Positions 34,154 to 42,076 of a stretch of DNA of 54,883 bases are shown here, piece after piece. This stretch comes from an uncultured Bacteroidia bacterium (GTDB lineage Bacteria > Bacteroidota > Bacteroidia > Bacteroidales > Prolixibacteraceae). Within the stretch, counting starts at the first letter, position 1. Every line of letters starts with the position of its first letter. The stretch is from positions 1 to 54,883 of the forward strand of contig CAIYPA010000451.1 of the NCBI GenBank assembly GCA_903927965.1, given 5' to 3'. Position numbers and translations under genes: made by a program. The notes under the pieces were generated by a model that searched no databases, was not told the origin of the DNA, and saw only the letters and a program-made list of their open reading frames with translations.

Positions 34154-34662
34154 CCGCAAATGGACGTGTTACCCCTTTAGTATTTATTGACCCAATTATG
34201 GCCAACAACGAAACAATCTCCAAAATTCCTGTTACGCCAGCCGATCTCGATACGGGAATCCAGGTAGGTCAAACCATCACCATCCGAAGGGCAGGGACAC
34301 GCGTGGCACAAATTGTTATAAATTCAAGTGCAACCGCCCCATCGGAATTCAGGTGCCCGCAATGTTCTTCAATACTGGTCCGCCATAAAAATGTATTCTA
34401 TTGTCCCATAAATTGTTACAATTTGGAAACCCCTCCTGTTGGCGAGGAATATGCTTTGGTACACGCACCCAATATTTCAAGCTACTGCATCGACCCTGCA
34501 ATGGCCCAATACATTGCCCATCAAAACAATTGCAGGTTGGTCCCGGTTTCTGGTAAATTTCATGGGTGCAAGCTCTATTACAACGACCTGAAGCAACTTG
34601 CCGACATCGGATTTGCCCTTGGCGGTTATGCCAAAAAATTCCAGGCAACTGTTCCTGTTTGA
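34150..34662 (+). CDS. ligA: NAD-dependent DNA ligase, -1 frame OB/zinc-finger part
   Basis: Directly after the slip the frame reads VAANGRVTPLVFIDP, then GIQVGQTITIRRAG. This corresponds to the LigA OB-fold (normally GRTG-LTP-A-LEPV and IGD-V-V-RAG). A four-cysteine zinc finger follows (CPQCSSIL...CPINC). The remaining ~75 residues are diverged. HhH and BRCT domains are absent, giving a 479-residue joined ligase instead of about 670. An internal ATG at 34198 could start a separate protein, but homology begins before it, supporting joining by frameshift. Confidence 0.75.
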   Translation, partial: VAANGRVTPLVFIDPIMANNETISKIPVTPADLDTGIQVGQTITIRRAGTRVAQIVINSSATAPSEFRCPQCSSILVRHKNVFYCPINCYNLETPPVGEEYALVHAPNISSYCIDPAMAQYIAHQNNCRLVPVSGKFHGCKLYYNDLKQLADIGFALGGYAKKFQATVPV

Positions 34663-34742
34663 CCAGAAAAGGCCAAATACCTTGGCCGGCAACTTTCCCA
34701 TTTTCTTCAAATTCAAATTACTAACAACTTAATCTTGGTACT

Positions 34743-35087
34743 ATGGCACCACAACAGGATTGCTGTGTCAAATATTTCAGGTTTGACCCCAAAGACTATA
34801 ACACGACGTTCCGGATCGTGAAAAACATCTCCTCCGATAAAGTTGTGCTCATGGCCAATGGGGACATTTTTATCGAGTATTACCTGGATGCTTCCATTGT
34901 CAACCTGTTTTACCTCCTTCAATTGCATACCCCTTCACCGGAGGATATTGACCCCCCGGCGACCCCGAAGGAATTGCGCCGGAAGCGGCAAACCGAAAGG
35001 GCCCACCTTGCGCTGTTAGCCTTTCAAATCATTGGATTTTTGGCACTTGCGGCCTATCTGTTGGTCCAAGCAATAGGCCCAAATTAA
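34743..35087 (+). CDS. small C-terminally anchored membrane protein, 114 aa
   Basis: About 85 soluble residues, a basic stretch (KELRRKRQTERAH) and one C-terminal transmembrane segment (about 91-109, LLAFQIIGFLALAAYLLVQA) make this a tail-anchored membrane protein with its soluble part in the cytoplasm. Its stop overlaps the terminator. No family recognised. Confidence 0.6.
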   Translation: MAPQQDCCVKYFRFDPKDYNTTFRIVKNISSDKVVLMANGDIFIEYYLDASIVNLFYLLQLHTPSPEDIDPPATPKELRRKRQTERAHLALLAFQIIGFLALAAYLLVQAIGPN

Positions 35088-35115
35088 AAGGGCAGCCCAT
35101 CCGGACAGCCCTTTT
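35086..35115. terminator. bidirectional terminator between converging operons
   Basis: Stem AAAAGGGC (35086-35093) with GCCCTTTT (35108-35115) around a 14-base loop. A-run and T-run flanks let it end both the rightward early operon and the leftward late operon. Confidence 0.8.
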
Positions 35116-35172
35116 AACAAGAATTCAAACTTTAAAAAAATGTATTCCTACTTAACCCACACAACGTGCCAT

Positions 35173-36873
35173 CTATCCATAAACCTTTGCCTCATAACCA
35201 GATAGACCGGTTGTTTTCCCACTTACCGATGTGAGCCACTCCCTGCGGCACAACAAATACTTCATCGCATCGCTCATGTTGGTGCTTTCCATAGGCAGCC
35301 GGGCCATCGCCAGTTTTTCGCTCGTCTTTTTCTTTTTCAGTTTTCCCATCATGTAGGTGCATTGCGCCCCTTCCAACGACCCCTTGAGTTCCCTGCAATT
35401 GAACTGGTCGATCAGCAGTTTTGGCAATTTGGGGCTGTTGCCGCCCATCAACTGGATCATAAAATCATATTCAGTGGCATGTTCGATGTTGCCTCCCCCA
35501 ACGTTCATCAGCTCGACCTTCCAGCCGGTCTTGTTCCCGGACTTGTCAAACTCGATTGCCTTTTTCAGTGCCGATGCCTGGTCCTTTTTCACCTTCCCAT
35601 ATTGGTTGGTCGCCCTGTCGTGGTAGAGGTGCAACAATTTTCGCTTGTGGCCACAGAAATAGTCCACGAACATAACGCCCAGTTCCTCGATATGCTCAGG
35701 TGGCAAAGTATGCAGGTTTTTCACGATCCGGTAATCTTTCCCGGTCTCCTGGCCCATGACCAGCGAACACATGTTACCTGCATCAAAACCTGCATCAATG
35801 GCCTCATTTTTATCCAAATAGCGGAGCATCCTTCCCGAATCGCGCATCCCGTCCAACAGCCCGAACTTATCGACCTCGTCAAAATCGGTCCCATCGCCAT
35901 AGAAATGGAAATCCTTCAATGCTGGATAGAACATTTTGCCGCGTTCCGTAAAGGTAGGTATCCCCAAAACCGCGGTGTTGAATTCTTCTTTGGTCAGGGT
36001 GGCAGCCAGGTTGATAAAATATTCCATGGTCAGGATGTCCACATTGCAATAGCTCGAAGCCGAATAATAAAATGTGGTCCCGAACCTGGTCTTTAGGTGC
36101 CTCTCTTTCCACCGCTTCAGCTTGTTCCGGCAATTTTCGATCTCCCGGCTTTTGTCCAGATTGTCGTTCGATGCCGTGGCAGCAAGCTCCATCAGCTCTG
36201 TCAGTATCTCGTTGACCACGATCCCTGCCTGTAAAGCCTGGACAATCTTTGTTTTGTCCATGTTCCCGGCCATTTCCATCATCCATGTGTCCTCGCCGAT
36301 CATCGGGTTGGCCATGTCGGAGGTGAACGTCTTCCCAAGGTAATAGGGCGAATGGCCAAATACCGCAGGGTCGCCCCTTAGGGTCGGGAACAATTTGTTC
36401 AGTTTGGATATTTTCAAATACTTTGCCTCGTCCCCAAACACATGAACCACCGAAAGTCCCGCGTTTGACGATGGCCTGTCAAGGGAGGTCAGGTAAAAAA
36501 AGCATCCGTTGTGGGTGCTGATCGTATGCTTGTAATCGAATACCCTTGGATAAAACGGGGGTTCCCAACTTTTCAGCCCCGGTTGGTCAACGACAAAATG
36601 GCTCCCTTCATAAAAGCCGTACCTGTCCGAAAGCCCCTTGACCACGCCGGGGATAATATTTGTCATCAGGTCCATATAGGTGTTCGATGTAAACACCATC
36701 GGTGCCCGTGGCATTTCGTAGATACAGTCATAGACACGGCTGGCCATGATATCGGTCGTTTTGCTGATCCCCCTTCCGCCAAAGAAATACAGGTCCTTTG
36801 GCTTCATCAAATCTATGGCGGCCTTTATCCAGCTTGCCTTCTCGATCCTGTGTAAGTTGCTGTCTATCTTCAT
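35173..36873 (-). CDS. terL: phage terminase large subunit
   Basis: A 566-residue packaging motor. Walker A is GGRGISKTT (32-40) and Walker B with the catalytic Glu is VVHVFGDEA (142-150). The C-terminal half starts with DAGFDAGNMCSLV near 345, fitting the RNase H-like nuclease domain with its first acidic residues, and includes HLYHDRATNQYG. It uses ATP to drive DNA through the portal and cuts concatemers. It is unusual that the portal gene is 31 kb away. The upstream 212-aa gene is a likely small subunit, three bases away. Confidence 0.85.
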   Translation of the reverse strand: MKIDSNLHRIEKASWIKAAIDLMKPKDLYFFGGRGISKTTDIMASRVYDCIYEMPRAPMVFTSNTYMDLMTNIIPGVVKGLSDRYGFYEGSHFVVDQPGLKSWEPPFYPRVFDYKHTISTHNGCFFYLTSLDRPSSNAGLSVVHVFGDEAKYLKISKLNKLFPTLRGDPAVFGHSPYYLGKTFTSDMANPMIGEDTWMMEMAGNMDKTKIVQALQAGIVVNEILTELMELAATASNDNLDKSREIENCRNKLKRWKERHLKTRFGTTFYYSASSYCNVDILTMEYFINLAATLTKEEFNTAVLGIPTFTERGKMFYPALKDFHFYGDGTDFDEVDKFGLLDGMRDSGRMLRYLDKNEAIDAGFDAGNMCSLVMGQETGKDYRIVKNLHTLPPEHIEELGVMFVDYFCGHKRKLLHLYHDRATNQYGKVKKDQASALKKAIEFDKSGNKTGWKVELMNVGGGNIEHATEYDFMIQLMGGNSPKLPKLLIDQFNCRELKGSLEGAQCTYMMGKLKKKKTSEKLAMARLPMESTNMSDAMKYLLCRREWLTSVSGKTTGLSGYEAKVYG

Positions 36874-36876
36874 GTT

Positions 36877-37515
36877 TTATTCAGCTTCAACATCGACAAC
36901 ATCCATGTTGTCGAACAACTTTCTTGGCAGCACCCCTGCCTCACGTTTTACCCTGACCTTCAGGCTCTCCCTGATGTCGTAACCGTCGATCAGTTTTGCC
37001 AGTTCCTTCCTGTCCACTTCCGGGACGCCCAGTTCCTTCCCGGAAACGACATAGACAAAAGTCCGCTTGTCGAGCAGTTTTGGGTCCACCGAACCATCGT
37101 CCTTTTCGTTCAGCCGCATCACCCTTTCGACAGCCTCCAAAAATTTCCTCTGCCCATCGAGGTCGTCCTTGTCGAAACACAATTGGGCCGACAGCAGATA
37201 CTTCTCAGCGAGCATGTTGCGCCAGCTCTCCTTGCGGATCTTCCGGTCGGCATAGTAATAGTTCATGGCATTGTCGTAAACCTGCCGGGCCAGATAGTCG
37301 CTCAGTTCTTCGCCATTTTTGGCATAATGGGCCAGCTTTAGCTGCTTGACTACATACAAACGGCTTTTCATCTGGTAATGCCAGTCCCTTGCTTTCTCCA
37401 TCAAACCAAGGTATTCGATTATCTCCGGTGGCAACGACTTGCAGTCCATCGTTGCCGCCATCTCCCTGATCTGTTCCGCCGTAATGTCCATCACCTCAAT
37501 TTTCGCCCTCGCCAT
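36877..37515 (-). CDS. probable terminase small subunit or associated protein
   Basis: A 212-residue helical, charged protein directly upstream of terL, in the usual position and size range of a small terminase subunit (DNA recognition). Residues 5-25 could form a short helical DNA-binding region, but I see no clear helix-turn-helix, so the assignment is by context. Confidence 0.5.
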   Translation of the reverse strand: MARAKIEVMDITAEQIREMAATMDCKSLPPEIIEYLGLMEKARDWHYQMKSRLYVVKQLKLAHYAKNGEELSDYLARQVYDNAMNYYYADRKIRKESWRNMLAEKYLLSAQLCFDKDDLDGQRKFLEAVERVMRLNEKDDGSVDPKLLDKRTFVYVVSGKELGVPEVDRKELAKLIDGYDIRESLKVRVKREAGVLPRKLFDNMDVVDVEAE

Positions 37516-37553
37516 GGTTTTCAGGTTTTCTTTGGAATCGTTTGTCCGGTCCG

Positions 37554-37751
37554 TCAGGCTTCACCGTTGAGCAACTGCTCCTTGAACTGCCCGTGCCTGA
37601 TCTTTTCCTCCAGGTCACCGATAACCGACAATAGCTTTATCTTGTCGGGATCTTCCGTTCCGGTCGATTTATAGAGCTTTTTGGCTTTTTTCTTCAACGC
37701 CCTGAGCCCAGCCAAATTGCTGCAGCCTACCTTTCCGTGATCAATGTCCAT
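37554..37751 (-). CDS. small basic protein, 65 aa
   Basis: A Lys-rich helical 65-residue protein (LRALKKKAKKLYKS) followed by an acidic helix. It lies between the glycosyltransferase and terminase genes with short gaps, so it is part of the operon. Possibly an accessory packaging protein. Confidence 0.5.
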   Translation of the reverse strand: MDIDHGKVGCSNLAGLRALKKKAKKLYKSTGTEDPDKIKLLSVIGDLEEKIRHGQFKEQLLNGEA

Positions 37752-37758
37752 TTCTACA

Positions 37759-39738
37759 CTAGGGTTTATCGTGAACCATTAGTCCGGCTTTTTCTTTGTT
37801 CAAAAATTCATCGTACCCCTTTGGGTACCTCCACTCTTTGTGGTAACAACGGTATTTCATCAGGACATCGGGCAAATTGGCAATTGTCCCATTGCCCTTT
37901 AGTATCTTGCACCAGAGGTGATAGTCCTCGGCATAACCGGTTTTCGTATTGCCATAGCCACCAACTTTCATCAACACCTGTTTCCTGATGGCAACCCCCG
38001 GATGGTTGACAAACCAGGTGCCTGGCATCTCAAGAGCGGATCTTCTTGTGACCAGTGGCGGATGGTTGGTAACCATCGATTTTGCCCCAAAGAACTGGAG
38101 CTGGACACCACAAACGTCAATATCCTTGTTGCCCATCAGGAACCCGACCAGTTTGCTTACCAGTTTGGGTTCCGCAATGTCGTCACAATCCATCCTGACA
38201 ATGATATCCCCGGCACAATGCGCAATCCCAAAATCGAGCACCCCTGAGAACTCCAGGGTATCGTCCTTGACCTCCAATAATTTGAATTTGAAATGGCCTG
38301 GTCCTATTTGTCCAGTAAACTTTTCGACCATCGCTTTAAGGTTTTCAGATAAGCCCAACCGGCAGTCGTGGTTGACAATGACCAGCTCGATCTCCCCGTC
38401 ATAATCTTGACCGACAATGCTTTCGATGGCCTCCACGATCCACTCCAGTTTGCCGTCCCTGACCGGCATCAGCACCGAGACGATGGACAGGTTATCCTCT
38501 ATTTTTTCATTTTGTACCGGTCCCAAATCTTGGATTTCAAGACTGACCGCCTTTTTAGCTTCAACCGTTTTCTTTGCCATATTGATAAATTTTATGAATT
38601 CCTTTTCCTGGAACTTGATGCCACGGTATTTGCGGACAAACCCGGCAGCTTCGTTTCCCAAACGTTCAAGTTCCGGTCTGTTGCCATGCAGTTGGACAAT
38701 GGCATTTACGAACTTGCCGATCTCGTCCATTGAATAGCAGGGTACCGCCTTGATCTCCTTGATGTCCATTCGTTGTCTGATCGGGACAACAATTCCCCTT
38801 CCGGTCAGTACTTCAGGGATATCGCCGATTCCTGGCATCACACAAGGGATACCGGCACCCATCATTTCAAGAAGGGCAATGGGGAGCCCTTCGCTCGGCG
38901 AACAGTTCAGGCCAATGTCAAAAGCCTGCATTTTTTGGTAAACCTCTTCCATAGGAAGGTTGCCAGTGATCACCACCTTCTTGGAGAACTTTCCCGATCC
39001 GATTGTACGGACCAGCCGGTTTACCCGGTCCAAATATGCGGCACTGGTAGGGTTTGCCGCAGCCCCACCGATAATGAGGAGCCTGGCGTTCATAGCATCC
39101 GGTAACATCGATAAAATTTTCACTGCATCGAGGATGTTTTTATCGGCAGCAACACGTGTGACCATCCCCACCACAAAATCGTTTTGATCAAACCCAAATT
39201 CCTTCCGTAAAACGGTTTGATCATGTAAAGAATCAGAAGATCCAGTTTTTTGGGAAAAGGCCAAAATCCTGTCAATGTCCACACAATTGGGGACTACCGT
39301 AAATTTCCGCCTGTCCATAATGCCCTTGTTGACAAACGAATCCACGATCTTTAAGTGGATGGCATAATAGCCGTCCGTATCCTTGTCATATTTCACCAAT
39401 TGGTTATATACCCAGTCAATGTCGCTGTGGATGGCCGTCAGGTAACGGAACCCGATTTCAGGTTTGAGGCGCAATACCGTTTGTGTTATCCCGAACGAAT
39501 TGCAGTTGAACACAACATCCGCTCCCTTGAGCAACCTGGCCACAACCTCCAATGAGGGGGCCATCCCGACAACTTCGATATTAATACCGGCTGCCTTTAT
39601 CAGGTCATAGAATTTTCCTGTCGTGCCACTTAGAACAATTATATCATATTTATTGCGTTGTGCCATAAGCACATGGTGGTAAGAAACAAATTCCGCACCG
39701 CCCACATCGTTCACCCCGATCAAAAATGCTACTTTCAT
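37759..39738 (-). CDS. GT4-GT2 bifunctional glycosyltransferase
   Basis: A 659-residue fusion. Residues 1-about 395 are a GT-B, GT4-type transferase, with N-terminal FLIGVNDVGGAE, a GMVTRVAADKN nucleotide-binding loop (191-201) and the signature EGLPIALLE (283-291). Residues of about 418-659 are a GT-A, GT2-type transferase, with SVLMPVRDGK (421-430), metal-binding DCDD (517-520) and a downstream AEDYHLWCK catalytic loop. GC content matches the structural genes, so it is not a recent insert. It could glycosylate capsid or tail proteins or remodel host surface glycans. Sits inside the packaging/capsid operon, 3 bases from its upstream neighbour. Confidence 0.85.
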   Translation of the reverse strand: MKVAFLIGVNDVGGAEFVSYHHVLMAQRNKYDIIVLSGTTGKFYDLIKAAGINIEVVGMAPSLEVVARLLKGADVVFNCNSFGITQTVLRLKPEIGFRYLTAIHSDIDWVYNQLVKYDKDTDGYYAIHLKIVDSFVNKGIMDRRKFTVVPNCVDIDRILAFSQKTGSSDSLHDQTVLRKEFGFDQNDFVVGMVTRVAADKNILDAVKILSMLPDAMNARLLIIGGAAANPTSAAYLDRVNRLVRTIGSGKFSKKVVITGNLPMEEVYQKMQAFDIGLNCSPSEGLPIALLEMMGAGIPCVMPGIGDIPEVLTGRGIVVPIRQRMDIKEIKAVPCYSMDEIGKFVNAIVQLHGNRPELERLGNEAAGFVRKYRGIKFQEKEFIKFINMAKKTVEAKKAVSLEIQDLGPVQNEKIEDNLSIVSVLMPVRDGKLEWIVEAIESIVGQDYDGEIELVIVNHDCRLGLSENLKAMVEKFTGQIGPGHFKFKLLEVKDDTLEFSGVLDFGIAHCAGDIIVRMDCDDIAEPKLVSKLVGFLMGNKDIDVCGVQLQFFGAKSMVTNHPPLVTRRSALEMPGTWFVNHPGVAIRKQVLMKVGGYGNTKTGYAEDYHLWCKILKGNGTIANLPDVLMKYRCYHKEWRYPKGYDEFLNKEKAGLMVHDKP

Positions 39739-39741
39739 GTT

Positions 39742-40542
39742 TTAAATTTCCCCACGTTCAATTAAAATTGCCCTGATCAACGAGAGTTCTTCCTCCTGGC
39801 TGGCCATTTTCTTGCGTATTTCCATTTTGTTCTTGGTGCCGCTGCTGGCGAGCTGCTTTTTATAGTACGACATCTTTCTTGGTATATTGTTGCCGATTAT
39901 TTTCACGAGGTTGACAGTGCCAATCGCCCCATATTTTTCTTTCAACACCCTGGCCCTGAACTCTGGACGGTTTCCCAAGACCTTGCCGTGCAGCTTGTAA
40001 TGGTTCAGCTCCTCCCAAATTTCCCTGTTCAGGATATGGGCGTCCAAAACTTCCCTGGCAGTTTGGTAGCACAATTCCAGGTTGTTCGGGTCGGCATCAA
40101 AAAGCTTTTCGTGGCCGCTCCGGTAATTGTCATAGGCAGTCAGCATCTTGTTCACAAGGAGAGCCAGTTCTTCGGGGCAATCCTTGCTGCCCAAAAATGG
40201 GAACTCTTCCCTGAGCTTGACGGTCTTTTTGTGCTGCCCCTTATTTGTATGTCCAACATTTATTGGGGAGCAATCCAGGTTTTCGTTGCCGGTTTGGTCT
40301 GCTTCCGGTTTTGAAGGCAGGGCAGTCCCTGAGATCATTGCCCAGATTTCGTTGGCCGGTATTTTTGTTTTGTTCGAGAACTCGCAAACCAAGGTCGCCG
40401 TCCCTTTTTCTGTCCCTTTTGCCCCGATATTCCTGGCATAAAACACATTGCGGTTGTACGATCCGAACAGTGCCAATCCGGCATTAAAATCCCCGCCCGA
40501 CCTTGCCCAGTTTTCCACCCGATCTTTTATCCCGATTTCCAT
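39742..40542 (-). CDS. hypothetical late protein, 266 aa
   Basis: An N-terminal mixed domain (1-80), a Gln/Asn-rich linker and a charged helical C-terminal half (about 110-266) ending in a coiled-coil-like KNKMEIRKKMASQEEELSLI. No family recognised. In-operon position between two sugar-transfer genes suggests a virion or assembly role, perhaps as the glycosylated partner; that is speculation. Confidence 0.6.
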   Translation of the reverse strand: MEIGIKDRVENWARSGGDFNAGLALFGSYNRNVFYARNIGAKGTEKGTATLVCEFSNKTKIPANEIWAMISGTALPSKPEADQTGNENLDCSPINVGHTNKGQHKKTVKLREEFPFLGSKDCPEELALLVNKMLTAYDNYRSGHEKLFDADPNNLELCYQTAREVLDAHILNREIWEELNHYKLHGKVLGNRPEFRARVLKEKYGAIGTVNLVKIIGNNIPRKMSYYKKQLASSGTKNKMEIRKKMASQEEELSLIRAILIERGEI

Positions 40543-40608
40543 GTTTCAAAATTGTAATTACAAAACCGGAACATAAAGGACAGGCACAAATACATTACTC
40601 AGGATGGC

Positions 40609-41373
40609 CTATTTTTCAAACCTGGATTTCTGTGGGAACATCTTGCAGATATATTTTTTTAGGTCATTATCCAGACCTAAATCGTTATGGTTCAGAAAGT
40701 ATTTCCCTTTTAGGATTTGATCCATTTGGCTCCCACTCAAATTTCCATATGAAAAGTCGTTTTCCTGTCCATAAAACAATGCCCTTTCGGTTTTTCTGTC
40801 CTTCAGCAACCTGCCAAAGGGAAAAACATTATAATAAAGGGTCGAAGTCAACAGCCGGTTTTCCAATGGGCCGAACAGCGCGAAAACCTTTTGCATCTTC
40901 TTCTTTTCAAATACTTCCGGGCAGTGCGTTTCGGTCATATATCCGGGATACCCAATCTGCCTAACCGCTTCAACGCTTTTGCGGACCTGGTCCTGCCAGA
41001 TCAAACTTCCCGACCTGCACCCACCACTGGAAAATTCTTCATAAGAAAACAGGTACCTGGTCACTTCAAGGTCGGCCAAGGTCCTTTCAGCGATAAAGTA
41101 AATATCGTCGTACATCCTGACAAACCTTTCTGGACTGTCCTTATTGTCAATGTACTGTGACAATTTTGAAACCGCATCATAAGTGGCAGAGGAGGTGATC
41201 CGTTCGGTTTTCTTGTGGGGGATATGCCTGACACCCTTGATCCAGGAAGGAAGGTCACCAACGATCCAGACTTCAAAATCTTCTCCAAAGAACCGGTCAA
41301 GGCCCCTTAGCGAATACTTTAGCTCTTCCCACTTTTTGGCACTTTCCAAGTAGGGATAATAAACTCCGATCAT
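40609..41373 (-). CDS. Stealth-like or GT-A-type glycosyltransferase, 254 aa
   Basis: The ATG at 41373 (MIGVYYPYLES) is preferred to an upstream in-frame ATG at 41643, which lies inside the preceding gene. Features: an early FEVWIVGDLP strand, Arg/Thr-rich RITSSATYD, and RFVRMYDDIYFI. The last matches the 'RF-h-NDD-h-F' metal site of Stealth-family hexose-phosphate transferases and related GT-A enzymes. A conserved-looking late HNDLGLD follows. The second sugar-transfer gene in the capsid operon. The exact family is uncertain. Confidence 0.6.
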   Translation of the reverse strand: MIGVYYPYLESAKKWEELKYSLRGLDRFFGEDFEVWIVGDLPSWIKGVRHIPHKKTERITSSATYDAVSKLSQYIDNKDSPERFVRMYDDIYFIAERTLADLEVTRYLFSYEEFSSGGCRSGSLIWQDQVRKSVEAVRQIGYPGYMTETHCPEVFEKKKMQKVFALFGPLENRLLTSTLYYNVFPFGRLLKDRKTERALFYGQENDFSYGNLSGSQMDQILKGKYFLNHNDLGLDNDLKKYICKMFPQKSRFEK

Positions 41374-41468
41374 GGTTTTTGAATGTAACAGTGAATTGAA
41401 AACGAGAAAGGCACAATCCTGTTGGTCCAGAACTGTGCCTTTGGTCAATTTAACAATGGAAACCCTTC

Positions 41469-42023
41469 CTAAGCGTTGTAAAAACCGCCACCGGCACCAC
41501 TGCTCAAATCGGTGACCGGCAATGTGGCGTTGTAGTGCAGTATCTTGTCCCCGGCAAAAAGGCTCTCCAATTTGATCGTGTTGGAATCCTCCTTTTCGTC
41601 GTCTTTTTGCTCGTGGTTCAATTGGAGCGGGTTGCCAGGCCAACCGGCCAATTTGTCAAAATCAAGGTCCGGATAGACAACAATGGCCATCAGGTTCTCG
41701 TTCACGTTGTCGTTCACAAATTGCGAATACTCGATACTTGACCCAGGGTGCTCAAATTCAATGGAATGGATAAACCCTTTTTTGTCTGCCTCGCCGCTTG
41801 ATTTGTCGCTTACTTTGATCGAAGAAGGGGTGGCGTATATCTCAATGGCAGTTTTCCCGGCCTTGAACGCCAGGGGGACGGCAACACTCACACCATCGGC
41901 AGACTTGACCGGCTTGGTAGCCAGGTCGGCGGCCTTGAACAAAATAATGTAAGGGCTCTTTGGGTTCGGGCGACCGGGGTTGCCGTTTTTCAAATCGGAC
42001 TTCTTTACGGTAATAAATCTCAT
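41469..42023 (-). CDS. probable minor capsid or decoration protein, 184 aa
   Basis: The ATG at 42023 gives MRFITVKKSD; an earlier one at 42044 is less likely. The protein is beta-rich, soluble and has no signal peptide. It follows the major capsid gene by 53 bases and ends with a Gly-rich SSGAGGGFYNA tail. A decoration or head-completion role is inferred from position and composition. Confidence 0.55.
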   Translation of the reverse strand: MRFITVKKSDLKNGNPGRPNPKSPYIILFKAADLATKPVKSADGVSVAVPLAFKAGKTAIEIYATPSSIKVSDKSSGEADKKGFIHSIEFEHPGSSIEYSQFVNDNVNENLMAIVVYPDLDFDKLAGWPGNPLQLNHEQKDDEKEDSNTIKLESLFAGDKILHYNATLPVTDLSSGAGGGFYNA

Positions 42024-42076
42024 AATATATTGTAAATTAATCAATTATTGGCAAATTCACGCAATATGGGAAAATG

